Below are positions 9,431-17,010 of a DNA stretch of 64,000 bases, in pieces. The DNA is from JAJAZB01 sp965249815 (GTDB lineage: Bacteria; Bacteroidota; Bacteroidia; Cytophagales; Spirosomataceae): positions 3,410,001-3,474,000 of the forward strand of contig CBDFMV010000003.1 in the NCBI GenBank assembly GCA_965249815.1. Reading direction: 5' to 3'. Under the pieces are notes generated by a model. It was not told the origin of the DNA. It worked only from the letters and a program-made list of their open reading frames with translations, and made no database searches. The translations under genes and the position numbers were made by a program. Each line of letters opens with the position of its first letter. The first letter of the stretch is position 1.

Positions 9431-9461
9431 GCGTTGACAACTTTCCGAAAGTTGTCAACGC
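9431..9461. repeat. Perfect 14-bp hairpin between susC and susD
   Basis: GCGTTGACAACTTT (9431-9444) pairs exactly with 9448-9461 across a 3-nt CCG loop. There is no U-tract. Between receptor and lipoprotein genes of one operon it could stabilise or partly stop the transcript, or be a REP-like mobile palindrome. Confidence 0.75.
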
Positions 9462-9498
9462 TCCGTCGAAGCGCAGTCAGGCCAAACCGTATCGAACC

Positions 9499-11058
9499 AT
9501 GAATTTTTTCCGAAAAACGCACAAAACCCTCGTCCTCGCCGGGTTAATTCTGACCACGGTCGGCTGCAAGGACTACCTTGAAATCAACGTGAACCCCAAC
9601 CTGCCTGCGGGCAGCCCGCCGAACCTGCTGCTGGCCGGCATCGAGGGCAACGTCGGGTTCGCGATGGGGGCCGACGTCCACAAGTACACCCTCCTGTGGG
9701 CGCAACAATTTGCCGCCCAGAACGGGCGGCAAACCGAAGCCTACGACGCCTACACGCTCGCCCCGACGGAGGTCAACGTCGCTTTCCGATTCAACGCCTT
9801 CGCCGGGCCGCTGGCCGACATCGAGGAAATGCTTAAAAATGACCCGGCCACCACGCACCCGGCTTATTTCGGCATTGCCAAAGCGCTGAAGGCGTTCTAC
9901 TTCGCTGCGATCACCGACCTCTGGGGCGACGTGCCGTACAAAGAGGCTTTTCAGGGCGCGGCCAACCTGCAACCCAAAATCGACGCGTCGAAGGACATTT
10001 ACGAGGCCGCTCACAAACTCCTTGACGAGGCCACGGCGGAGTTTGCCAAAGTTTCGGCGCTGGCCGCTCCCGCTGCCGATGACTATTTCTACGGTGGCAA
10101 CGCCCAGCGCTGGATTCGGATGATCAACACCACCAAACTACGGCTGTACCTCCACCAGCTCAACGCCCAGGCCGTCACAGCCCAGGTCGTTTCGGATTTT
10201 ATCAAGGCCAACGAAACCAAATTCATGGCCTCGACGGCGGACGATTTTCAGTTAAGGTTTGAAGTAAACGCGGGCAAGCAAAATCCCATCCACCAGTTCA
10301 TCCTGCTCCGCACCGACGACCTCGCCGTCAGCTCGACCATCGTGGAATTGATGAACGCCAAAGCCGACCCGCGACGGGCGAGTTATTTCACGCCCGCGCC
10401 CTTCAGTCCGGCGGCGGTCACGACCCCGCCGACGGGTACGACGGGCTACGTGGGCCTTGCCAACGGAACCGGAGCCAACCAGGTGCGCAACAACCTCTCG
10501 CGCCTGCATACTTACGTGCGCGGGGCCGTCACCAACGCCGCCCTGCCAGCGGGGCCACTGCTGACCGTCAACGGCGCGGGCACCAGCCTGACCTACGACG
10601 GCTCGGCCCCGATCCGAATGCTGCTTTTTTCGGAATATAATTTCATCCGCGCCGAACTGGCCCTGCGCTACGGCGCGCCCGGCGACGCCGACACGTTTTT
10701 CCAGAACGGAATCCGGGCGTCGTTCAGCAACGCCGGGCAAACGGCGGCGCTGGCCACGGCCTACCTGACGGCGCAGGGCGCACTCGGCATGGGCGAAGCC
10801 GCATTGAAAAAACTCATCGAGGAAAAGTACGTGGCCAATTACATGGTGGCCGTCGAACCCTGGAACGACTGGCGGCGCACGGGCTACCCGGCGCTCTCGA
10901 AAATCCCAACCGCCATCAATCCCGGCAACAGTGGCCGGGTACCCCGCGCCCTGCCGTATCCGCAGCAGGAAGTAGACGCCAACCCCAACCTCACCCAGCG
11001 CGTCACCCTCAGCGAACGGCCCGTCTTCTGGGACGTGCGGACGACGGGACCGCAATAG
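9499..11058 (+). CDS. SusD/RagB-like nutrient-binding outer membrane lipoprotein
   Basis: A 519-residue surface lipoprotein that should cap the SusC transporter encoded just upstream. The start (MNFFRKTHKTLVLAGLILTT) gives a signal peptide ending in the lipobox VGC, with lipid on Cys. The next residues, KDYLEINVNPNLPAGSPPNL, are the hallmark of the SusD-like_2 branch: a lipid anchor followed by N-x-NPN. TPR-type helices with LWGDVPYKEAF and a C-terminal YVANYMVAVEPWNDWRRTGYP segment agree with the family. An in-frame start at 9232 would overlap susC and remove the lipobox from its N-terminal position, so I reject it. Substrate unknown. Confidence 0.95.
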   Translation: MNFFRKTHKTLVLAGLILTTVGCKDYLEINVNPNLPAGSPPNLLLAGIEGNVGFAMGADVHKYTLLWAQQFAAQNGRQTEAYDAYTLAPTEVNVAFRFNAFAGPLADIEEMLKNDPATTHPAYFGIAKALKAFYFAAITDLWGDVPYKEAFQGAANLQPKIDASKDIYEAAHKLLDEATAEFAKVSALAAPAADDYFYGGNAQRWIRMINTTKLRLYLHQLNAQAVTAQVVSDFIKANETKFMASTADDFQLRFEVNAGKQNPIHQFILLRTDDLAVSSTIVELMNAKADPRRASYFTPAPFSPAAVTTPPTGTTGYVGLANGTGANQVRNNLSRLHTYVRGAVTNAALPAGPLLTVNGAGTSLTYDGSAPIRMLLFSEYNFIRAELALRYGAPGDADTFFQNGIRASFSNAGQTAALATAYLTAQGALGMGEAALKKLIEEKYVANYMVAVEPWNDWRRTGYPALSKIPTAINPGNSGRVPRALPYPQQEVDANPNLTQRVTLSERPVFWDVRTTGPQ

Positions 11059-11138
11059 GTAGTGATTGAGTGAAGGGGTGATTGAGCGAGACGAAATGCA
11101 TTTCGTCTCGCTCAATCACCCCTTCACTCAATCACTAC
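11059..11138. repeat. 80-bp perfect palindrome between convergent genes
   Basis: Positions 11059-11098 are followed with no loop by their exact reverse complement, 11099-11138. The left arm begins on the first base after the susD stop codon and the right arm runs through the ychF stop codon (11135-11137). Each arm holds a direct sub-repeat, TGATTGAGTGA then TGATTGAGCGA. There is no U-tract. It probably ends both transcripts and can extrude a cruciform. Confidence 0.95.
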
Positions 11139-12238
11139 ACATTAAACCGAAAGTGCATGATGTCGCCGTCCTGAACGACGTACTCCTTGCCTTCGACGCC
11201 CATCTTGCCCGCATCTTTGATGGCGGCTTCGGTGCGGTACTGCTGGTAATCGGGTAGTTTGATGACCTCGGCGCGGATGAAACCCCGCTCAAAATCGGAG
11301 TGAATCACGCCCGCCGCCTGGGGGGCTTTCCAGCCGCGCTGAATCGTCCAGGCGCGCACTTCCTGCACCCCGGCGGTGAAGTAGGTAATTAGCCTGAGCA
11401 GCGCGTAGCTGGCCCGGATGAGCTGGCTCAGCCCTGATTCGTTGAGGCCGTATTCTTCGAGGAAAAGCGTCCGTTCGTCGGGGTCATCCATTTCGGCAAT
11501 CTGGGCTTCGATGGCCGCGCAAATGACAATAACCTGCGCGCCTTCGTCGGAAACGGCCTTTTTCAACTGCTCGACGTAGTCGTTGGTGCCCGCCTGGAGG
11601 CTGGTTTCGTCCACGTTGGCCACGTAAATCACGGGCTTGATCGTTAGTAGGTGCAGGTCGGCCACGGCACCGAGTTCGTTTTCGCCGAGGGCCACGGTGC
11701 GGGCGCTTTTGCCCTGTTCGAGGGCGGCTTTCACGCGCAGCAACACGTCCACTTCGGCTTTGGCCTTCGCGTCGCCGCTCATTTTGGCGGCTTTTTCGGT
11801 GCGGGCGAGTTTTTTGTCGACCGACTCCAAATCCTTCAACTGAAGTTCGTAATCGATGATTTCCTTGTCGGAAACCGGGTCCACGCGGCCTTCAACGTGC
11901 ACGATGTTGTCGTCGGCAAAACAGCGGACCACGTGAATGATGGCGTCTACCTCACGAATGTTGGCCAAAAATTTGTTGCCCAACCCGGCTCCCTGGCTGG
12001 CACCCTTCACCAACCCGGCGATGTCCACGAATTCAATGATGGTGGGCACCACCCGCTGGGGGTTCACGAGGGTTTCCAGAATCTGGAGCCGTTCGTCGGG
12101 TACGCTCACGACGCCCACGTTCGGCTCGATGGTGCAGAAAGGGTAATTGGCCGCTTCGGCCTTTGCACTCGAAATTGCACTAAACAGGGTCGATTTCCCA
12201 ACGTTGGGCAACCCCACGATACCGCATTGCAAACCCAT
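11135..12238 (-). CDS. ychF: Ribosome-binding ATPase YchF (Obg-like)
   Basis: A 367-residue P-loop NTPase of the Obg/OLA1 group. Walker A is G9-LPNVGKST. A glycine-rich G2/G3 region includes VDIAGLVKGASQGAGLGNKFL, and the ATP-preferring NVDE replaces the usual NKxD. A C-terminal TGS domain ends in KEYVVQDGDIMHFRFNV. The length matches E. coli YchF (363). YchF binds ribosomes and hydrolyses ATP in preference to GTP; it is linked to stress and translation control. It is transcribed toward susD and its stop codon lies inside the 80-bp palindrome. The ATG (MGLQCGIVG) is the standard family start. Confidence 0.97.
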   Translation of the reverse strand: MGLQCGIVGLPNVGKSTLFSAISSAKAEAANYPFCTIEPNVGVVSVPDERLQILETLVNPQRVVPTIIEFVDIAGLVKGASQGAGLGNKFLANIREVDAIIHVVRCFADDNIVHVEGRVDPVSDKEIIDYELQLKDLESVDKKLARTEKAAKMSGDAKAKAEVDVLLRVKAALEQGKSARTVALGENELGAVADLHLLTIKPVIYVANVDETSLQAGTNDYVEQLKKAVSDEGAQVIVICAAIEAQIAEMDDPDERTLFLEEYGLNESGLSQLIRASYALLRLITYFTAGVQEVRAWTIQRGWKAPQAAGVIHSDFERGFIRAEVIKLPDYQQYRTEAAIKDAGKMGVEGKEYVVQDGDIMHFRFNV

Positions 12239-12332
12239 CAGTTCAAATAAAAATTAAAAATGAGGAATTAAAAAAGGCAAGGCCGCCGGGCTTTGCATTT
12301 GAGGGTGCAAAGGTAGGCCATTTGAAACGAAA

Positions 12333-12358
12333 AAAGCCTCCGGGGTTCCAGAGGCTTT
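12333..12358 (-). terminator. Intrinsic terminator of the DUF3276 gene
   Basis: AAAGCCTC (12333-12340) pairs with GAGGCTTT (12351-12358) over a 10-nt loop. On the minus strand the stem is followed by a run of six T residues, giving a classical Rho-independent terminator about 70 nt after the stop of the gene at 12427. Confidence 0.8.
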
Positions 12359-12426
12359 GTTAACTTGTTGCAGGTGAGGGGATAGGCGGCAATTCTCAGT
12401 TCCTGTTTTCTACTTCTTCATCGACT

Positions 12427-12750
12427 TTACTCCCATTTCAGGTCACTGCCGCCGAATTCTTCCTCGGCGGGCTTGGGCTGGTACTGGGCAAAATCGAAGT
12501 CGGGCATCAGTTCGTTCTTGACGTGATCCACGGCTTCGTGCAGGGCATCCACGAACTTGTCAAAATCTTCCTTGTAAAGGAACATCTTGTGTTTTTCGTA
12601 GGCGAAGCCGTCGCCCTGGGGGAAACGCCGGCTCTCGGTGATGGTGATGTAATAGTCGCTGGCGCGGGTGGATTTTACGTCGAAAAAATACGTTCGTTTC
12701 CCGGCCTTCACGCGCTTGGAGTACAATTCTTCGCGGTCTCGGTCTTCCAC
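12427..12750 (-). CDS. DUF3276 / PUR-alpha-like nucleic-acid-binding protein
   Basis: A 107-residue protein of the Bacteroidota DUF3276 family, related to the PUR repeat that binds single-stranded DNA or RNA. The body carries GKRTYFFDVKSTRASDYYIT and KHKMFLYKEDFDKFVDALHE, a beta-strand set followed by a helix as in PUR domains. The acidic tail (FAQYQPKPAEEEFGGSDLKWE) is typical of the family. The start is a GTG preceded at close range by CCTACCTCCT on the coding strand; no upstream ATG fits. It is monocistronic with its own terminator. The cellular role is unknown. Confidence 0.85.
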   Translation of the reverse strand: MEDRDREELYSKRVKAGKRTYFFDVKSTRASDYYITITESRRFPQGDGFAYEKHKMFLYKEDFDKFVDALHEAVDHVKNELMPDFDFAQYQPKPAEEEFGGSDLKWE

Positions 12751-12907
12751 AGGAGGTAGGTTTTGGGGTTAGAATCAGTCGTAAAAATAGAGGGATATTG
12801 CGTCCGTGCCAAACTTTTTTTTCACCCTAAAAATCAAGGAAATGCGGGAAAATAGGCCTGAAATATGAAATATCCGGGGCGATACTTGTACGAAATCGGT
12901 AAGTGGC

Positions 12908-12937
12908 TTGGTTGTTGAGCATAATTTCGTAGTTTTG
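12908..12937 (+). promoter_or_regulatory. Bacteroidota promoter upstream of RlpA-like gene
   Basis: TTG at 12908-12910, a 19-nt spacer and TAGTTTTG at 12930-12937 match the Bacteroidota sigma-A consensus TTG-N19-21-TAnnTTTG exactly. It lies about 100 nt upstream of the start at 13038. Confidence 0.65.
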
Positions 12938-13037
12938 AACGTTCCTTGCTTGTTTCACAGGGGGTTTGGTTTCTTGCCCTACAGCGAACTTTCCCACCAC
13001 TGCCTTTCTCGCTGGCCCCCCTTAAAACCCACAAGTT

Positions 13038-13502
13038 ATGAGTGTAAAATCTCTCATGGTGGTTGGTTGGCTCCTTCTTTCCCGCAGCCTTCCAGCCGAA
13101 GCCCAACTGGGCAAATCGTTCACCGGCAAAGCCTCGTTCTACGCCAAAAAGTTTACCGGCAAACTGACGGCCTGCGGTGAAAAACTCAAGGAAAAAGCCT
13201 TAACGGCTGCCCACCGGACACTTCCCTTCGGCACGATGGTGGAAGTGACAAATTTGAAGACTCGGAAAAAAGTAGTGGTGCGCATCAACGACCGGGGGCC
13301 ATTCAGCCGGGGGCGCATCATCGATTTAACCAACGCCGCCGCCCACCAGTTGGGCATCCTCAAAACGGGCGTTGCTCAGGTGGTTTGCCGGATTGTCGGC
13401 ATTGAAGGCGTCACGATGCTGGGCCCGGATGAATACGTCATCCAGAACTCGGCCGACATCGTGGCTTCGCTCGGACCCGCGGCGCGGCAGCGGGCTTACT
13501 GA
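13038..13502 (+). CDS. RlpA-like double-psi beta-barrel protein
   Basis: A 154-residue exported protein with an N-terminal signal peptide (MSVKSLMVVGWLLLSRSLPAEAQ) and a double-psi beta-barrel of the RlpA type. Family motifs visible are GKASFYAKKFTGKLTACGE, AAHRTLPFGTMVEVTNLKT and INDRGPFSRGRIIDLTNAAA, the last holding the conserved Asp of the active cleft. RlpA proteins are septal lytic transglycosylases acting on denuded peptidoglycan, but many short homologues lack the SPOR domain, as here, and their activity is unproven. The start follows a well-formed promoter. It is not obviously in an operon with the DUF58 gene, which has its own promoter-like box. Confidence 0.88.
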   Translation: MSVKSLMVVGWLLLSRSLPAEAQLGKSFTGKASFYAKKFTGKLTACGEKLKEKALTAAHRTLPFGTMVEVTNLKTRKKVVVRINDRGPFSRGRIIDLTNAAAHQLGILKTGVAQVVCRIVGIEGVTMLGPDEYVIQNSADIVASLGPAARQRAY

Positions 13503-13576
13503 ATTCAATCCCTCGTCCCTGGTGAAGGCCAGGCGTGGTTCTCGGGAGGAGAACGCGTTGGGATGAGCAAATAAAG

Positions 13577-13608
13577 TTGGAAGTTGGCGGTCGAACGTCG
13601 TAGTTTTA
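13577..13608 (+). promoter_or_regulatory. Promoter-like box upstream of DUF58 gene
   Basis: TTG at 13577-13579, a 21-nt spacer and TAGTTTTA at 13601-13608 fit the Bacteroidota pattern except for the last base. It lies about 50 nt upstream of the ATG at 13657. A GAACGTTC-type sequence recurs near this box and the previous one. Confidence 0.45.
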
Positions 13609-13656
13609 GTACAAGGAACGTTCTTAAGTTCGACCGCCGGCTCACCAACTTTTTTT

Positions 13657-14556
13657 ATGGATTTACACAAAATCCGCGAATTCGGGAACATCGAATTTCT
13701 GGCCCGCCAACTCGTCGAGGGCTTCATCACCGGCCTCCACAAATCTCCCTTCCACGGTTTCTCCGTCGAATTTGCCGAGCACCGCCTCTACAACACGGGC
13801 GAAAGCACGCGGCACATCGACTGGAAAGTCTTCGCCAAAACCGAGCGCCTCTACACCAAGCGGTACGAGGAAGAAACCAACCTGCGCTGCCATTTGCTCA
13901 TCGACACCTCGTCGTCGATGTACTACCCGGAGCGCGATTTCGGCAAAATCACCTTTTCCATCATGGCGGCGGCGGCGCTGGCTTACCTGCTCCAGCGTCA
14001 GAAAGACGCCGTGGCCCTGACCACCTTTGCCGAGACCGTCGACGTGCAGACGCCGATGAAATCGACGCCCTCGCACGTCCACAAGATTTTCCTCGAACTT
14101 CAGCAACTTCTTTCGAAACCCAAACCCAACCGTCGCACCGCTGTGGCCGAGGTGGTCCACGCCGTGGCCGAGCAGATTCACAAACGCTCGCTGGTGGTGA
14201 TTTTCAGCGACATGTTCGACGAACCCGAAAAAGCCGACAAGCTGTTTTCGGCCCTGCAACACCTGCGCCACAACCAGCACGAAGTGCTGCTGTTTCACGT
14301 CACCGACCGGAAAACGGAGGAGGATTTTGCGTTTGAAGAACGGCCCTACGAATTCGTGGACCTCGAAACGGGCGAAACCGTGAAGATTCAGCCCTCGCAG
14401 GTGAAAGACCATTACCAGCAGGCCATCCGCACGTTTTACCGCGACCTGAAACTGCGTTGTGGGCAGTACAACGTGGATTTCATCGAAGCAGACATCGCCA
14501 AAGGCTTCGACCAGATACTGTCGGCGTACCTCGTGAAGCGGGGGAAGATGCGGTGA
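13657..14556 (+). CDS. DUF58 domain protein with VWA-like fold
   Basis: A 299-residue cytoplasmic protein of the DUF58 family, normally a partner of MoxR-type AAA+ ATPases. The N-terminal DUF58 signature is seen as GFSVEFAEHRLYNTGESTRH followed by IDWKVFAKTERLYTKRYEEE. Next comes a von Willebrand A-like fold with a metal-binding MIDAS motif, D83-T-S-S-S87. No MoxR gene is next to it in this window, and no transmembrane segment is evident. It faces the thioredoxin-like gene, with a hairpin filling the 70 nt between their stop codons. DUF58/MoxR modules are thought to act as chaperones or in envelope stress; the exact job here is unknown. Confidence 0.9.
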   Translation: MDLHKIREFGNIEFLARQLVEGFITGLHKSPFHGFSVEFAEHRLYNTGESTRHIDWKVFAKTERLYTKRYEEETNLRCHLLIDTSSSMYYPERDFGKITFSIMAAAALAYLLQRQKDAVALTTFAETVDVQTPMKSTPSHVHKIFLELQQLLSKPKPNRRTAVAEVVHAVAEQIHKRSLVVIFSDMFDEPEKADKLFSALQHLRHNQHEVLLFHVTDRKTEEDFAFEERPYEFVDLETGETVKIQPSQVKDHYQQAIRTFYRDLKLRCGQYNVDFIEADIAKGFDQILSAYLVKRGKMR

Positions 14557-14627
14557 AAGTGAAAAGTGGAGAGTGAAAAGTGTATAGTTGAAATGCAACG
14601 CTGCGTTTACTTTACACTTTCCACTTT
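14557..14627. repeat. Cruciform-like inverted repeat filling a convergent gap
   Basis: Arm 14563-14581 pairs with 14609-14627 at 17 of 19 positions. A second short stem (AACGC/GCGTT, 14597-14607) sits in the loop. The left side starts right after the DUF58 stop codon and the right arm touches the stop codon of the thioredoxin-like gene. The arms repeat AGTGAAAAGTG-like units directly. Confidence 0.75.
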
Positions 14628-16054
14628 CATCGTCCCGCCAGTTTCTTCGCCGGAGCGGGCCTGGTCGCGGGCTGGGGTTTTTCGGCGGCTTTCTGGCGCT
14701 GGTAGAACTCGAAGAACTTCTCCAGTTCGACGGCGGGCAGGCGGCGGGCGATGATTTTCTTGTCGCGATCGAGGATGAAGAGAACCGGTGTTGTGTTGGC
14801 GTCGAAGGTGTTGTAGAAATCGACCTGACGGCCCGAATCCATGCCGTTGATGAAGCCCTGGGTTTTAAACTCGGCAATGAATTTTTTCCACTGCTCAGGG
14901 TCGTGCTTCAGGTTGGCGGCGTACACCACCACGCCCTTGTCTTTCGCCTTGTTGTAAAAATCGAGCACCTTCGGCGTGGCCTCGCGGCAGTGACCGCACT
15001 CCGGGTCGTAAATAAACACGACCGTGTACTCGGCCTTCACGGCGTGCAGCGGAATGGCCTTGCCCGTCGGGTCGGTCAGGGGCATGTTCGGGATTTTCTT
15101 GCCAACGAGCGTCGGTTTCAGCGCCACAATGCGCTCACGAAAGCGCCGCACCGTGCTGGTGTCGTACAGGCCCGGTTCGCCGATGTAGTATTTTTCGCCC
15201 ATGTGCACGAACAACGCCTCGGTGCCCAGCACGTGCGCCTGCTCGTAGGGGGCCGTGATTTTGTAAATGACGAACTTGCGCAGGTCTTTTTTGTCCTTCG
15301 GCACTTTGGCCAGCACGGCGTCGGCGTCTTTGATGAGCGAATCGGGCATTTGCACCACCAAATCGGCGAAGTACCGCTCCAGGCGCGGGGCCAGCAGGGG
15401 CGTGCGCATCAGGCGCTCGTCGGTCAGGTCGACGTTGTCGAAGTAGTGGGCTTTGTAATAATGGTAGAGGTAGGTCGAATCTACCCGGCCGTCGGGGCGC
15501 TTCGGGGCGGGTGGCAAGTCGGGTTCGGTGGCGGCTAGGAGTAGTTTGGCGGCAAAGGTGCCCCGGTTGGTTTTGATGAAATTCTGCCGGTAGTCGGCCA
15601 TTTCCTGCTGAAGCGTGCGCAGCTTCGAGGGATTTTCGCCGAGTTTCTGCAACAGCCGCAACTCCTCGAACCGCTTCTGCATGGCCTGGTTGAAGCCGTA
15701 AAACAACTCGTTTTCGCGCGAACCCTCCACTTTCATGTTCGCGATGAAATTGGTCGTGTCGGTGTGGAGGCTGAAGTGCTGGTCGTCGGTGAGCAGCACG
15801 TCGAAGTACCGCCAGCGCCCCACCGAAATCACGTACAAGCCCTGGGGTAGGGCGGTTTTTCCTTCAAAAACCAGCCGCCCGCTGGCGTCGGCCACGGCGG
15901 TATCGCGGATGCTGTGCTGCTTGTCGAGGTAGTGCGCCAGAAAGCAGGTGCTGTCGCGGATGCCCGTCAGGGTGGCTTCGATGCGGTAGCCGGGCGATTG
16001 GGCAGTGGCCCCGAGGGAAAGCAGACCGAGTACGGCGGCGAGGAGTTTTTTCAC
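14627..16054 (-). CDS. Exported thioredoxin-like protein with DUF4369-type N-terminus
   Basis: A 475-residue secreted or periplasmic protein. The GTG start at 16054 gives a signal peptide (VKKLLAAVLGLLSLGATAQ); the in-frame ATG at 16171 would overlap the divergent gene and bury it. An N-terminal beta-sandwich (about 20-130) resembles DUF4369, a helical middle follows, and a C-terminal thioredoxin fold carries the redox pair C353-G-H-C356 in IYDPECGHCREATPKVL. Such proteins belong to the TlpA/ResA-like disulfide-exchange group common in Bacteroidota. The C-terminus is Pro/Ala/Lys-rich. Substrate unknown. Confidence 0.88.
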   Translation of the reverse strand: MKKLLAAVLGLLSLGATAQSPGYRIEATLTGIRDSTCFLAHYLDKQHSIRDTAVADASGRLVFEGKTALPQGLYVISVGRWRYFDVLLTDDQHFSLHTDTTNFIANMKVEGSRENELFYGFNQAMQKRFEELRLLQKLGENPSKLRTLQQEMADYRQNFIKTNRGTFAAKLLLAATEPDLPPAPKRPDGRVDSTYLYHYYKAHYFDNVDLTDERLMRTPLLAPRLERYFADLVVQMPDSLIKDADAVLAKVPKDKKDLRKFVIYKITAPYEQAHVLGTEALFVHMGEKYYIGEPGLYDTSTVRRFRERIVALKPTLVGKKIPNMPLTDPTGKAIPLHAVKAEYTVVFIYDPECGHCREATPKVLDFYNKAKDKGVVVYAANLKHDPEQWKKFIAEFKTQGFINGMDSGRQVDFYNTFDANTTPVLFILDRDKKIIARRLPAVELEKFFEFYQRQKAAEKPQPATRPAPAKKLAGR

Positions 16055-16169
16055 GCGGGAGCAGATGGGTTGAATGGAAAAAGCAACGCCTGTTTTTGCC
16101 CGGTCGCGCTTTTTGCCGACAACAAAGTTAATCCCAACAACGAATTTAGCCGCCCAAAACGCGTGTTTC

Positions 16170-16934
16170 ATGTTCTTTGCGCTTTCTAAAATCCTGTACG
16201 GGCTGGTTTCGCCCCTCAGTTGGGTCGTGTACGCGCTGCTCGTGGCGCTGGTCTGGCGGCGTTACCGGCGGCGGGCGCTCGGCGTAGCGCTGGTCGTGCT
16301 GCTGTTGATCTCCAACGATTTTCTGGTAAGCGAAGCCCTGCGGTGGTGGGAGGGAAGCCCCGTAGTCCTCGACCACGAGCCGCCCTTCGACGTCGCCATT
16401 GTGCTCACGGGGGGCATCGTCGGCGAAGGGTCGGCCCACCGCAACCACCCGTCGTTCGGCTCGTCCAGCGACCGGTTGTTGCAGGCCTTTCTGTTGCTGA
16501 AACAGGGCCGCGTGCGGCAAATTCTCATCAGTGGGGGGTCGGGAAAACTGTTCGGCCCCGATTTGTACCCCGACGAAGGCCAGGTGGCCGCCCGGTTCCT
16601 CCGGGCGTGCGGGGTGGACTCCGCCCAAATCCGCCTCGAAACCCGCTCGCGCAACACCCACGAAAACGCCCGGTTTACCGCCGAAATGCTGAAAAACAGC
16701 GGAATCAAAGGCCGTTACCTGCTCGTGACGACGGCCTTTCACATGCGCCGGGCCACGGCGTGTTTCCGCAAAGCGGGCCTGCCTGTGACGCCGTATCCCG
16801 TCGATTTCCGCGCGGGGCCAGCCGGGTGGTCAGCGGTGCATTTCTGGCCTACGACGGATGCCCTCGACCGGTTCGACCGCCTCGTGCGCGAGTGGGTGGG
16901 GTACCTCACGTACCGGGTAATGGGCTATTGTTGA
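16170..16934 (+). CDS. YdcF/SanA-like DUF218 membrane protein
   Basis: A 254-residue protein with two N-terminal membrane segments (LVSPLSWVVYALLVALVW and LGVALVVLLLISNDFLVS) and a DUF218 domain. Family motifs are DVAIVLTGGIVGEG, ILISGGSGKLFGPDLYPDEG, ETRSRNTHENA and TTAFHMRRA. DUF218 proteins such as YdcF, SanA and ElyC are tied to envelope biogenesis, and some bind nucleotide cofactors. It is divergent from the thioredoxin-like gene, with about 115 nt between the two starts. The start was chosen as the ATG directly before the first membrane helix. Confidence 0.88.
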   Translation: MFFALSKILYGLVSPLSWVVYALLVALVWRRYRRRALGVALVVLLLISNDFLVSEALRWWEGSPVVLDHEPPFDVAIVLTGGIVGEGSAHRNHPSFGSSSDRLLQAFLLLKQGRVRQILISGGSGKLFGPDLYPDEGQVAARFLRACGVDSAQIRLETRSRNTHENARFTAEMLKNSGIKGRYLLVTTAFHMRRATACFRKAGLPVTPYPVDFRAGPAGWSAVHFWPTTDALDRFDRLVREWVGYLTYRVMGYC

Positions 16935-17010
16935 CGGACATACCAACTGGTTTTTGTACTTTTGGTCGACAGCAAGGTTTACCTATCGCCCTGCGCTTCA
17001 CCTATTTTCT

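Noticed and set aside
6132..11058. SusC/SusD pair as a polysaccharide utilisation locus
   Set aside because: No glycoside hydrolase, lyase or sugar-specific regulator is linked. The beta-helix and DUF1080 genes are over 30 kb away, so a carbohydrate substrate cannot be claimed.
12834..13180. Two overlapping frames of about 90 codons on opposite strands near 12834-13180
   Set aside because: They overlap the promoter and start of the RlpA-like gene and show no domain, signal or plausible start site.
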